Below are positions 24,489-33,017 of a stretch of 33,898 nucleotides of DNA, in pieces. The DNA is from an uncultured Rhizobium sp. (GTDB lineage: Bacteria; Pseudomonadota; Alphaproteobacteria; Rhizobiales; Rhizobiaceae). Position 1 is the stretch's first letter; each line of letters starts with the position of its first letter. The notes beneath the pieces were generated by a model. That model saw only the letters and a list, made by a program, of their open reading frames with translations. It did not search any database and was not told the DNA's origin. Position numbers and translations under genes: made by a program. The stretch covers positions 1 to 33,898 of the forward strand of contig CAMFHE010000049.1 in NCBI GenBank assembly GCA_945952045.1, read 5' to 3'.

Positions 24489-26933
24489 TCAGGCCTGGGC
24501 GAGATGAAGATCGGTCACGCGAAACTGCGGAACCGCGCCGGGCGGCAGGGCTGCCGTTGGCGTGAAGCGGATGCGGCGACTTTCGCCGCTGGCGAGGTCG
24601 AAAAGATTGTCGGCATAGCGGCCATCGATTTCGCTCTCGATCATCACGAACAAGGCAAGGCCTTCGGCTGTGACCGCGATTTCCCATTTACCGTCCTCGG
24701 CGGCGGCCACGGAATGCGTCAGGCCTGACGGTTTCAGGTCCAGCGCCTTGTAGGTGTCGGGCACGATATGGCTCTCGCCCGCCATGGCGTTGGAAGCTGT
24801 GAAGCGCCAGGCGAGCACCGATTGCGACGGCACGTCGCTGCGCGGGATCTCGAAAAGCTTCTCCGCCTGGTCGGGGCTGCACGAGCCGGAAAGCCGGTGC
24901 AGCGGCGTGCGTTCGCCGGCCAGCGACAGCAGGAAAAATTCCGCCTCGATTCCGACCGCGTCTGCCGTATCGTTGACCGCCGACACCGCGAATACCTCTC
25001 CCTCGGGAATGACGGCCAGCGTTACCGGCTGGAAGAAGCGCCGCGCCAGATAATGCATCGCTTTCCAGCGCCCGCCGTAATCGAGGCTCGCCCAGGAAGC
25101 GACCGGCCAGGTATCGTTGAGCTGCCAGTAGAGCGTGCCCATGCAATGGGGTTTAAGCGAACGCCAGTAATCCACCGCCGTGCGGATCGCCAGCGCCTGC
25201 TGCACCTGGCTGAGATAGACGAAGCCGGCAAAGCTGGTCGGAAAGCGGAAATAACGGAACATCGTGCCGGCGATGCGTTCGTTACCGCCGACATTCTTCT
25301 GGTGCAGCTCCATGACCGGCGAGGCGATGTTGAGATCGCCTTCGCCCGCGAAGGAGCGGATCACCGGCAGCGAGGTATAGGACTGGAAGCCGAATTCCGA
25401 GCAGAAGCGCGGGCGCACGGAGCGATATTCGTCGAAGGACTTGTTCTCGTGCCAGACGGACCAGTAATGCATGTCGCCGGAACCGTCCGCATGCCAGGCA
25501 TCGCCGTAATCGAGATAGCCGGAGGCCGGGCTCGACGGCCACCAGAGGCCATCCGGCGCGGCCTTCTTCATCTGCTGCTCGATCACCCGGTTCAGCCGGT
25601 CATAGGCGACGAGATAGCGGTCGCGATTGTTGCGCGATTCCGGAAACCAGGTGAGCGCCCCCACCAGCTCATTATCGCCGCACCACAGCGCAATCGAGGG
25701 ATGGCTGGAGAGCCGCTTGACCTGATACTCGACCTCGTGGGCGACGTTTTCGAGGAAATCCTCGGTGCAGGGGTAGAGGTTGCAGGCGAACATGAAGTCC
25801 TGCCAGACCATCAGCCCCATGCGGTCGCAGAGATCGTAGAACCAGTCCTGCTCGTAGAAGCCGCCGCCCCAGACGCGGATCATGTTCATATGCGCATCGA
25901 CGGCCGATTGCAGCAGCGCCTCCGTCCGCTCCGGCGAGCTGCGGGAAAACAGCGCGTCGGCCGGTATCCAGTTGGCGCCGCGGCAGAAGATTTCGCGGCC
26001 GTTGATACGCAAGGCGAAGCGGCTGCCCGCCGCATCCGGCGTCGTCAGCAGTTCGACCTGCCGCAGTCCGATACGCCGCACGATCCGTTCAGAGGGCACC
26101 TCGATGGAAAGCATATACAGCACCTGCTCGCCGCTGCCGACCGGCCACCACAGCCGGGGCGCATCGAGATGGAAGAGATGCGTAATGGTGTTTTCCCCCG
26201 GCCGCATGCCGCAATCGAGCCGCAGCGCTTCGTCGCCGAAAGCGAGATGCAGCGGCACGATGCAAGGGTCGACCGCATGCAGCGTTACCGTCACCTCGAC
26301 ATCGACGCTGCCGTCGCCGTTGTGATGCTGGCGCGTCGTCACATGCTCGATGCGGGCATCGTCCAGCCGCTTCAGCGCAATCGTTCCGTAGAGGCCGAGA
26401 GGGGCGAGCGCGATGTTCCAGTCCCAGCCGAAATGGCATTGCGGCTTGCGCAGCATGTTGCCGTTGGGGATCGGCGAATTGCCGGTCGAATAGGGCACGT
26501 AGAAAGGCTGCGCCGCCTGCCGTTCCGCACCGGCCCTGATCGCGGAATGGATGACGATGCGCAAGGCATTGCGCCCCGTCCTCAATGCCTTCGAGACATC
26601 GGGGCGGTAGCGGCGGAAACAATTGTCGGCGGAGAGCACCTCGATGTCGTTGACGAAGACGGTGGCGACCGTATCGAGGTAATCGATATCGAGATACCAG
26701 CGGCCGGAGGCGTCGGTCAGCTCGAACTCCCGTTCGAGCACCCAGTCTTCATGCGCCACCCATTGTACCAGCTCCTCGTTTCGTCCGGCATAGGGATCGG
26801 GAATGATGCCCGCCTGCTGCAGGGCGGAATGAACGTCCCCGGGAATGGAGATCGTCGTGGGGTGGCGCACGTCGACGGTCGCCATCTGCCAGCAGCCGGC
26901 GAGATCGAGCATATCGTCCTGCACGTCGGCCAT
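24489..26933 (-). CDS. Beta-mannosidase, glycoside hydrolase family 2
   Basis: The 814-residue enzyme has the GH2 layout: N-terminal sugar-binding jelly roll (about 10-190), immunoglobulin-like domain (about 195-300), TIM-barrel catalytic domain (about 305-620) and C-terminal beta domains. The acid/base Glu422 lies in WCGDNE and the nucleophile Glu513 in CSEFGF, both in the form seen in beta-mannosidases. NWIPAD, RVWGGGFYEQDWFYDLCD and WQLNDTWPV also match this subgroup. With no signal peptide, it would cleave imported beta-mannosides in the cytoplasm. GAGGAG lies upstream of two adjacent ATGs; the second (26933) has the better spacing. The gene begins 10 nt after the ATPase gene stop. Confidence 0.94.
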   Translation of the reverse strand: MADVQDDMLDLAGCWQMATVDVRHPTTISIPGDVHSALQQAGIIPDPYAGRNEELVQWVAHEDWVLEREFELTDASGRWYLDIDYLDTVATVFVNDIEVLSADNCFRRYRPDVSKALRTGRNALRIVIHSAIRAGAERQAAQPFYVPYSTGNSPIPNGNMLRKPQCHFGWDWNIALAPLGLYGTIALKRLDDARIEHVTTRQHHNGDGSVDVEVTVTLHAVDPCIVPLHLAFGDEALRLDCGMRPGENTITHLFHLDAPRLWWPVGSGEQVLYMLSIEVPSERIVRRIGLRQVELLTTPDAAGSRFALRINGREIFCRGANWIPADALFSRSSPERTEALLQSAVDAHMNMIRVWGGGFYEQDWFYDLCDRMGLMVWQDFMFACNLYPCTEDFLENVAHEVEYQVKRLSSHPSIALWCGDNELVGALTWFPESRNNRDRYLVAYDRLNRVIEQQMKKAAPDGLWWPSSPASGYLDYGDAWHADGSGDMHYWSVWHENKSFDEYRSVRPRFCSEFGFQSYTSLPVIRSFAGEGDLNIASPVMELHQKNVGGNERIAGTMFRYFRFPTSFAGFVYLSQVQQALAIRTAVDYWRSLKPHCMGTLYWQLNDTWPVASWASLDYGGRWKAMHYLARRFFQPVTLAVIPEGEVFAVSAVNDTADAVGIEAEFFLLSLAGERTPLHRLSGSCSPDQAEKLFEIPRSDVPSQSVLAWRFTASNAMAGESHIVPDTYKALDLKPSGLTHSVAAAEDGKWEIAVTAEGLALFVMIESEIDGRYADNLFDLASGESRRIRFTPTAALPPGAVPQFRVTDLHLAQA

Positions 26934-26943
26934 CATCGTCTCC

Positions 26944-28029
26944 TCAGATCCGCAATTCCGTTTCGGCGTCGAAAAGCGAGGCGAGCGACGGGTCGAAGCC
27001 GAGCCGCACCTTGGCTCCAGGCGCAAACCGCCGCGCGCCGTTGACGCGCACGGAAATCGTCTGTCCCGCATATTTCAGCCACAGCAGATTGTCGGCGCCC
27101 ATCGGCTCCTCGATATCGACGATCGCTTCGTGCCGTTCGGCCGTATCGCCATTGACGGCGATATGCTCCGGCCGCACCCCGAGTACCGCCTTGCGCCCAG
27201 GCTGTAACGGCTCGACCGCCCTGTAGCCGTCGAGCGAAAACCGCACAGTGTCGGAGACGAAGATCGGCCCGGTATCGGAAGCCGCGATCTCGCCCTTCAA
27301 AAAATTCATCGAAGGCGAACCGATGAAGCCGGCGACGAACAGGTTGCGCGGCGCGTTGTAGATCGTATCCGGGCTGTCGAGCTGCTGGATCACGCCGTTC
27401 TTCATGATGGCAATGCGATCCGCCAGCGTCATCGCCTCGATCTGGTCGTGGGTGACGTAGATCATCGTATTCTTCAGCGACTGATGCAGCCGCTTGATTT
27501 CGACGCGCAGTTCCGAACGCAGCTTGGCATCGAGGTTCGAGAGCGGCTCGTCGAACAGGAACACATCGACATCGCGCACCAGTGCCCGACCGATAGCGAC
27601 GCGCTGGCGCTGGCCGCCGGAAAGCTCGGCCGGCTTGCGTTTCAGGAGCGGCTGGATTTGCAGGATCTCGGCGGCGCGGGCGATGCGCTTGTCGATATCG
27701 GCCTGCGGCACCTTGGCGACCTTGAGCCCGAAGGACAGGTTCTTCTCCACCGACATTTGCGGATAGAGCGCATAGGACTGGAACACCATGCCGATGCCGC
27801 GATCCTTAGGCTCCTCCCAGGTGACGTTGCGATCCTTGATAAAGATCTGCCCCTCGCTGATTTCCAGGAGACCGGCGATGCAGTTGAGCAGCGTGGACTT
27901 GCCGCAGCCGGAGGAACCGAGCAGCACCAGGAATTCGCCGTCGCCGATATCGAGATTGAGGTTGCGCAGCACGCTGACGGCGCCGAAATTCAGCGACAGA
28001 TCCTTGATGGAAACGCTGGTCTTGGTCAT
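26944..28029 (-). CDS. Sugar ABC transporter ATP-binding protein (MalK/UgpC type)
   Basis: The 361-residue CUT1-type ATPase has Walker A GSSGCGKST (38-46), signature LSGGQRQR (136-143), Walker B FLFDEP (157-162) and the switch histidine in YVTHDQIEAM. A C-terminal MalK-like regulatory beta domain (about 240-361, with VLGVRPEHIAV) is present. GGTGA precedes the ATG at 28029. The same frame is open far upstream, but that part overlaps the permease gene and is not coding. It is 5 nt from the permease gene and 10 nt from the mannosidase gene. Confidence 0.95.
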   Translation of the reverse strand: MTKTSVSIKDLSLNFGAVSVLRNLNLDIGDGEFLVLLGSSGCGKSTLLNCIAGLLEISEGQIFIKDRNVTWEEPKDRGIGMVFQSYALYPQMSVEKNLSFGLKVAKVPQADIDKRIARAAEILQIQPLLKRKPAELSGGQRQRVAIGRALVRDVDVFLFDEPLSNLDAKLRSELRVEIKRLHQSLKNTMIYVTHDQIEAMTLADRIAIMKNGVIQQLDSPDTIYNAPRNLFVAGFIGSPSMNFLKGEIAASDTGPIFVSDTVRFSLDGYRAVEPLQPGRKAVLGVRPEHIAVNGDTAERHEAIVDIEEPMGADNLLWLKYAGQTISVRVNGARRFAPGAKVRLGFDPSLASLFDAETELRI

Positions 28030-28034
28030 GAGGG

Positions 28035-28961
28035 TCACCCTTTCACGGCGCCGGCGGCGATGCCGCGCACGAACAGACGGCCGGAGACGAAATAGACAAT
28101 GAGGGGAACGGCGCCGGTCAGGATGGTGGCGGCCATGTTGACGTTGTATTCCTTCACGCCCTGCACCGAATTGACGATGTTGTTGAGCTGCACGGTCATC
28201 GGGTAATATTCCGGCCGGGTGAACACGACGCCGAACAGGAAGTCGTTCCAGATGCCGGTGATCTGCAGGATCATCGCCACGACGAAGATCGGCAGCGACA
28301 TCGGCGCCATGATGCGCAGATAGATCGCCCAGAAGCCGGCCCCGTCGATGCGCGCCGCCTTGAACAATTCCTCCGGCAGGCCGGCGAAATAATTGCGAAA
28401 CAAGAGCGTCAGGATCGGCATGCCGAAGATGGTGTGGACGATGATCAGACCGGTCAGCGTGCCGTAGATGCCGAGCTCCCGCAGCACAATGACGATCGGG
28501 TAGATCATCACCTGATAGGGAATGAAGGCGCCGACGATCAGGATGGTGAAGAACACCTCCGATCCCTTGAAGCGCCAGTTGGCCAGCGCGTAGCCGTTGA
28601 CCGAGGCGACGGCGATCGAGATCAGCGTCGAGGGAATGGTGATCAGCACCGAATTCCAGAAACCGCGCGACAACCCGTCGCAATTCAGGCCGGTGCAGGC
28701 CTGCGACCAGGCTTTCACCCAGGGCTCGAAGGTGATTTCCAGCGGCGGCGAGAAGATATTGCCGAGCCGCACCTCCGGCATGCCCTTCAACGAGGTGACG
28801 ACCATCACATAGAGCGGGATGAGGTAATAGATCGCCGCGACCAGCAGTGTGCCGTAGAGCATGATGTTACGCGGTGAGAGCATACGGCGCGGCTTGCGGC
28901 CGGCGGGACCGGGTTGCAACCGCGAGGCGGATGCGGCGACGAGTGGGGACCGATCAGACAC
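28035..28961 (-). CDS. Sugar ABC transporter permease, MalG type
   Basis: The 308-residue inner-membrane protein has about six hydrophobic segments and a cytoplasmic EAA-type loop (EELFKAARIDGAGFWAIYLR, near residue 205) that contacts the ATPase. The GTG start at 28961 lies 8 nt inside the end of the preceding permease gene, implying coupled translation. The first loop contains two cysteines (ACTGLNC), which could form a periplasmic disulfide. Confidence 0.94.
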   Translation of the reverse strand: MSDRSPLVAASASRLQPGPAGRKPRRMLSPRNIMLYGTLLVAAIYYLIPLYVMVVTSLKGMPEVRLGNIFSPPLEITFEPWVKAWSQACTGLNCDGLSRGFWNSVLITIPSTLISIAVASVNGYALANWRFKGSEVFFTILIVGAFIPYQVMIYPIVIVLRELGIYGTLTGLIIVHTIFGMPILTLLFRNYFAGLPEELFKAARIDGAGFWAIYLRIMAPMSLPIFVVAMILQITGIWNDFLFGVVFTRPEYYPMTVQLNNIVNSVQGVKEYNVNMAATILTGAVPLIVYFVSGRLFVRGIAAGAVKG

Positions 28962-29856
28962 GCTTGCGCCCTCCGCCGAATTCCAGATAAGCCCAGGGAA
29001 CGATGATGATGGCGACCGTGATCAGCATCATGGTCGAGGCGGCGAAGCCCTGCCCCAGGTTCTGGGCGAGGAACATGTAGTCGTAGACATATTTCGCCGG
29101 CACTTCCGAGGCGATGCCCGGCCCGCCGCTGGTCTGGGCGACGACGAGGTCGTAGACCTTGACGATCCCGGAGGCGATGATGACCAGCGTGGTCACGAAG
29201 ACGCCACGCATCATCGGCACGATGATGAACAGGTAAGTCTTCCAGGCCGGGATGCCATCGACCCGCGCCGCCTTCCAGATATCCTCGTCAATGCCGCGCA
29301 GGCCGGCCAGCATCAGGCACATGACCAGTCCCGTGCCCTGCCAGAGCGCGGCGATCAGCACGCCATAGATGACGATGCTCGACGTATAGAGCGGATCGAA
29401 GGTGAAGGTGCTCCAACCGAGCGAGCGCACCACCGACTGCACCCCGAATTCCGGATTGAGGATCCACTGCCACACAAGCCCGGTGACGATGAAGGACAGC
29501 GCGAAGGGATAGAGGAAGATCGTGCGAAACGTGTTTTCGAAACGGATCTTCTGGTCCATCAACACGGCCAGCAGAAAGCCGATGCCGAGGCTGAAGATCA
29601 GCGAAAACAGACCGTAGATCGCGAGATTCTGGATCGACACGATCCAGCGCGGTGCAGCCCAGAGGCGCTCATACTGGTCGAAGCCGACAAAGCTCAGCCG
29701 CGGCAGCAATTTGGAATTGGTGAAAGAATAGACCACCGTCCAGATCGTACCTCCCAGAAAGATGACGAGCGCCGTCAGGATCATGGGAATGGAAGCGATC
29801 TTTGCCGGCATATTGCGCAGCAACCGGGAGGGCCTGCGCGCGGCGCGCGAGTCCAT
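28954..29856 (-). CDS. Sugar ABC transporter permease, MalF type
   Basis: The 300-residue inner-membrane protein of the CUT1 family has six hydrophobic segments and an EAA loop (DEDIWKAARVDGIPAWKTYL). The ATG at 29856 is supported by AGGAG 8 nt upstream; the frame is open further but enters the repeat-rich intergenic region. It pairs with the MalG-type permease, whose gene overlaps by 8 nt. Confidence 0.94.
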   Translation of the reverse strand: MDSRAARRPSRLLRNMPAKIASIPMILTALVIFLGGTIWTVVYSFTNSKLLPRLSFVGFDQYERLWAAPRWIVSIQNLAIYGLFSLIFSLGIGFLLAVLMDQKIRFENTFRTIFLYPFALSFIVTGLVWQWILNPEFGVQSVVRSLGWSTFTFDPLYTSSIVIYGVLIAALWQGTGLVMCLMLAGLRGIDEDIWKAARVDGIPAWKTYLFIIVPMMRGVFVTTLVIIASGIVKVYDLVVAQTSGGPGIASEVPAKYVYDYMFLAQNLGQGFAASTMMLITVAIIIVPWAYLEFGGGRKRV

Positions 29857-30243
29857 ATGCGGGTCTCCTGTCTTTGAAGGTGGCGCAGGAAGCGCGGATG
29901 AGATTTCAACCGCGATCCGTCTCGCCAACACCTTTCCCGTAACCGGCGAGGCAATCGAATATGGAATGAGACCTTGTCCCAAGCCCCGCTCTCCCTGTGT
30001 GAGGGAGACAGGCAGCGGTAGCGGGATGAGGAGGATGCCGAAGGCAAGAAGGCCAAGCGCTCCATGCGCTTCGCATCCCCCTCATCCGGCCTGTCGGCCA
30101 CTTTCTCCCCAAGGGGAGAAGGGGTTTTCAGCGCCCGACGTGCCTCATATTCCATTGCCATGCCGTAACCGGCAGAGGCTGGGACAAGAAGCAAACAAAC
30201 CTTTCGCGTCTTGGCCCAAACACCCTTTCCGTTTCCGGCCCGA
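29857..30243. other. 387-nt gap between binding-protein and permease genes
   Basis: It holds the hairpin-mosaic repeat 29973-30188 and otherwise no gene. Because the flanking genes belong to one operon, the gap is probably transcribed. Confidence 0.6.
29973..30188. repeat. 216-bp hairpin-mosaic intergenic repeat with 9-bp terminal inverted repeats
   Basis: The outer arms are CTTGTCCCA (29973-29981) and TGGGACAAG (30180-30188). Inside are a hairpin TCTCCCT-GTGTG-AGGGAGA (29990-30008), a pair of near-complementary 22-nt arms (30021-30043 with 30069-30090) and a hairpin TTCTCCCC-AA-GGGGAGAA (30103-30120). The motif CCCTCATCCGGCCTGTCGGC followed by the TTCTCCCC hairpin is, from memory, a very common repeat in rhizobial genomes. 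It looks like a non-autonomous, MITE-like or mosaic element. Confidence 0.75.
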
Positions 30244-31479
30244 TCAATCCGCCGAAGCGATGATGTCGACGAAGCGTTTTTGCGCGGCTTCGGCGGTCAT
30301 CGAGGGATTGGCGAAGAATTCGGAGAACAGGTCTTCCTTCTGCTTCTGGCTGTCGGCAGAGAGAAGCTGGTCGGTCCACTGTACGACCTCGCCCTTCTTG
30401 AGGATGTCGAGACCCTTGCGCATGCAATCGTTGGCGGTGTCGAGGTCGACGTCGCCACGCACCGGCAGCGACCCCTTCTTGAGGTTGAAGGCGACCTGCG
30501 TCGCCGGCGCCAGCAGCGTCGAGGCCAGCACTTCCTGCGCCTTGGACTTGGCTTCGTCCTTCAGCAGCGGGAAATAGAAGGCGTCGCCGCCGGTGGCGAT
30601 GACTTCGGTGACGCCGAGGCCCGGCAGGCAGGTATAGTCGGTGCCGGCCTTCTTGCCGGCCAGCGCGAATTCGCCCTGCGCCCAGTCGCCCATGATCTGG
30701 CCACCGGCCTTGCCGGTAATGACCATGTTGGTCGCCTGGTTCCAGTCCTGGACATTGGTGCCCTTGGACATGCGGCGCGCATCCTCGGCCGCCTTGAAGA
30801 CCTTGGCGATCTCGGCGCCGCCGGCTACCTCGGCGTTCTTTTCGCCGAATACCTTCAGGAAGGTATCCTTGCCGCCGATGGCGAGCATCAGCACGTCGAA
30901 GGCGCCGGAGGCCTGCCACGGCTGGCCGCCAACGGCGAGGGGCACGATCCCGGCCTTTTCCAGGGCCGGAGCTGAAGCGACGAACTCATCCCAATTCTTC
31001 GGCACGGCGACACCGGCCTTCTTGAAAGCGTCGTTCGACAGCCACAGCCACTGCCAGGAGTGGATGTTGACCGGCGCGCAATAAATCTTGCCGTCGATGG
31101 TGCAGGAATCCAGAAGGCTTGCCGGCTTGATGATGTCTTTCCACTTCTCCTTGGTGGCGACATCCGTCAGATCGCGCATCAACCCTGCCTGCACCAGCTC
31201 CTCAGCCTGGCGCCCATGGTTGAATTGCGTGGCGCCCATGGGATCGCCGCCGGTGATGCGGCTGATCATGATCGGCCGCGCCGTGCCGCCGGAGCCGGCG
31301 ATAGCGCCATCCACCCAATGGTTGCCGGTGGCGTCGAAGGCCTTGGCAAGTTCGGCGACGGCTGCGGCCTCACCGCCCGAGGTCCACCAATGGGTCACTT
31401 CCAGATCGGTCGCGCTCGCCCCTCCGGCAAGCAGGGCGACAGATGCGGCAAAAGCAGCAGTCAGCAAACGTTGTGTCAC
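30244..31479 (-). CDS. Sugar ABC transporter substrate-binding protein
   Basis: The 411-residue precursor has a Sec signal peptide (QRLLTAAFAASVALLAGGAS, cleaved near ASA-TDLEV, about residue 24) and no lipobox. The mature protein is a cluster-B (MalE/CUT1-type) binding protein: it opens with LEVTHWWTSGGEAAAVAELA and has WQWLWLSNDAFKKAGV and GKAGGQIMGDWAQGEF. Many aromatic residues fit an oligosaccharide ligand. I chose the GTG at 31479 because GGAGG lies 5 nt upstream. It is the first gene of the operon, behind a repressor-type operator, and is separated from the permeases by a hairpin-rich repeat. Confidence 0.94.
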   Translation of the reverse strand: MTQRLLTAAFAASVALLAGGASATDLEVTHWWTSGGEAAAVAELAKAFDATGNHWVDGAIAGSGGTARPIMISRITGGDPMGATQFNHGRQAEELVQAGLMRDLTDVATKEKWKDIIKPASLLDSCTIDGKIYCAPVNIHSWQWLWLSNDAFKKAGVAVPKNWDEFVASAPALEKAGIVPLAVGGQPWQASGAFDVLMLAIGGKDTFLKVFGEKNAEVAGGAEIAKVFKAAEDARRMSKGTNVQDWNQATNMVITGKAGGQIMGDWAQGEFALAGKKAGTDYTCLPGLGVTEVIATGGDAFYFPLLKDEAKSKAQEVLASTLLAPATQVAFNLKKGSLPVRGDVDLDTANDCMRKGLDILKKGEVVQWTDQLLSADSQKQKEDLFSEFFANPSMTAEAAQKRFVDIIASAD

Positions 31480-31493
31480 GAGTTCCTCCCTCA

Positions 31494-31507
31494 CTGTAAC
31501 GTTTCCG
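31494..31507. promoter_or_regulatory. Candidate LacI-family operator O1
   Basis: CTGTAACGTTTCCG, with a central CG as in LacI-family operators, matches operator O2 at 11 of 14 positions. It lies just downstream of the -10 element of the binding-protein promoter, so a bound repressor would cover the transcription start. Confidence 0.6.
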
Positions 31508-31512
31508 TAAAA

Positions 31513-31541
31513 AAGTTATCGCAAACGAAACCTTTCTGCAA
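31513..31541 (-). promoter_or_regulatory. Sigma-70-like promoter of the sugar operon
   Basis: On the minus strand, TTGCAG and TAACTT are separated by 17 nt. The -10 lies about 30 nt before the GTG of the binding-protein gene and 5 nt before operator O1. Confidence 0.5.
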
Positions 31542-31811
31542 CAGGCAACCGCCGCGAATTTCGCGACAGACGGAAACACAACCTTTGAGAGCCAACGCTC
31601 CGGCGCCGAAATGCGGCTCCAGAAACCGTCATCTATCAATCGCGCTCGAATATTCTTCAACTATTGCGATATTGTAGCGAATTCACCGCACTATCAGACA
31701 AACGCGCCTACGCTACAATCGGGCAACTCTTGCCTACAACCCAACCAAAGCCGCCTATCTAAAATTGTGGCCGCCTCTCTGATTTTTTCGGTTTTGCAAA
31801 TCGGCAATAAA

Positions 31812-31825
31812 CTGTATCGTTACAG
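31812..31825. promoter_or_regulatory. Candidate LacI-family operator O2
   Basis: CTGTATCGTTACAG has perfect CTGTA/TACAG arms around TCGT, 90 nt before the regulator's start codon. It shares the CTGTA.CGTT.C.G pattern with O1 and would allow autoregulation or looping between sites about 318 bp apart. Confidence 0.6.
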
Positions 31826-31914
31826 GTGATAGAGTCTATTGAAGGCAATGCTTTTCTTCCGGGTCCGGTTGAGGCAGTGCAAATGCGAAAGACGGCAACG
31901 GAAACGGCAGACCC

Positions 31915-32946
31915 ATGGAAAGCGAAAAGACACGCGGCAGCGGGGAGCGTGCCGGGCCTGAGCGCCCGACCTTGAAGACCATCGCCTTCATGACGGGCCT
32001 CGGCGTCACGACAGTATCGCGGGCATTGAAGGATGCGCCCGATATCGGCGCCGAAACCAAGGAACGCGTGCGCATGGTCGCGCGCCAGCTCGGCTACCAG
32101 CCGAACCGCGCCGGTGTGCGCCTGCGCACCGGCAAGACGAATGTCATCGCGCTGGTGCTTTCCATCGACGAAGAGATCATGGGCTTCACCAGCCAGATGG
32201 TCTTCGGCATTTCAGAGGTTCTGAACGGCACGCCCTACCATCTCGTCGTCACGCCGCATTCGCACAACCGCGACCCGATGGTGCCCGTGCGCTATATCCT
32301 CGATACCGGTTCCGCCGATGGCGTCATCATCTCGCGCATTGAGCCTGACGATCCGCGCGTGCGCCTCATGCATGAGCGCAACATGCCTTTCGCCACCCAT
32401 GGGCGCAGCGACATGGGTATCGTTCATCCCTATCATGACTTCGACAACGAAGCCTTCGCCTATCAGGCGGTGCGCCGGCTGGTGGAGCGCGGACGCAAGC
32501 GCATCGCGCTCCTGCAGCCGCCGAGCCGCCTCTCCTTCTACACGCATACCCGCATCGGCTTTCAGACGGGCCTGCATGATTTCGGCGCCGAAGAAGTGCC
32601 GCTGCGCATCACCATCGATACGGCGCTCAACGATATTCGTGACGCGGTCGAAACGCTGATGCGGTCGCCTAACCCACCTGATGGAATCGTCTCTTCAGCC
32701 GGCAGCGGCGCCATCGCCATCAATGCCGGCATCGAGGCGGCCGGCAAGTGGCTGGGCATCGATATCGACATGGTCTCCAAACAGTCCTCCGCGATCCTCA
32801 ACTGGATCCGCCCGGAGATCATCACCATCGACGAGGATGTGCGCCTCGCCGGCAAGGAGCTGGCCAGAGCCGTCATCGCCCGTATCGAAGGCCGTTCGCC
32901 GGAGGAGTTGCAAAGTCTCAGCGCACCCCAATGGACGAAGGAATGA
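31915..32946 (+). CDS. LacI-family transcriptional regulator of the sugar locus
   Basis: The 343-residue regulator has an N-terminal helix-turn-helix (about 19-42: LKTIAFMTGLGVTTVSRALK) and a hinge helix region around YQPNRAGVRLRTG (61-73). A periplasmic-binding-protein-like effector domain fills the rest (for example NVIALVLSIDEEIMGF and GRKRIALLQPPSRLSF). About 18 residues precede the DNA-binding domain, more than usual, so the true start could be slightly internal, but no better ATG is seen. It is divergent from the transporter operon, and two near-identical operators lie between them, so repression relieved by a sugar ligand is the likely mode. Confidence 0.93.
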   Translation: MESEKTRGSGERAGPERPTLKTIAFMTGLGVTTVSRALKDAPDIGAETKERVRMVARQLGYQPNRAGVRLRTGKTNVIALVLSIDEEIMGFTSQMVFGISEVLNGTPYHLVVTPHSHNRDPMVPVRYILDTGSADGVIISRIEPDDPRVRLMHERNMPFATHGRSDMGIVHPYHDFDNEAFAYQAVRRLVERGRKRIALLQPPSRLSFYTHTRIGFQTGLHDFGAEEVPLRITIDTALNDIRDAVETLMRSPNPPDGIVSSAGSGAIAINAGIEAAGKWLGIDIDMVSKQSSAILNWIRPEIITIDEDVRLAGKELARAVIARIEGRSPEELQSLSAPQWTKE

Positions 32947-32963
32947 CCTGAATTCCACGCATA

Positions 32964-33000
32964 AAAAAGCCCGCCGCGAACCTCTCGCGGCGGGCTTTTT
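32964..33000. terminator. Bidirectional terminator between the lacI-type gene and gnd
   Basis: A perfect 16-bp stem with core GCCCGCCGCGA/TCGCGGCGGGC, a 5-nt loop, and A and T runs on its outer sides. It serves convergent genes on both strands. Confidence 0.95.
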
Positions 33001-33017
33001 CGTTGATAGAACTGGAT

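Larger units (their letters stand above)
31480..31914. other. 435-nt divergent regulatory region of the sugar locus
   Basis: This AT-rich region lies between the binding-protein gene (-) and the LacI-family gene (+). It contains two similar 14-bp operators and a sigma-70-like promoter, listed separately. The middle (about 31545-31800) shows no other clear structure or gene. Confidence 0.6.

Noticed and set aside
24768..27044. Very long plus-strand open frame (about 758 codons) opposite the beta-mannosidase
   Set aside because: It is an antisense shadow of a high-GC gene; the translation is Arg/Ala/Gly/His-rich low-complexity sequence with no domain, while the minus strand encodes an intact GH2 enzyme.
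28030..28683. Upstream extension of the ATP-binding protein frame to 28683
   Set aside because: The added part overlaps the MalG-type permease gene, reads as His/Arg-rich non-protein sequence, and the ATG at 28029 gives the normal MalK length.
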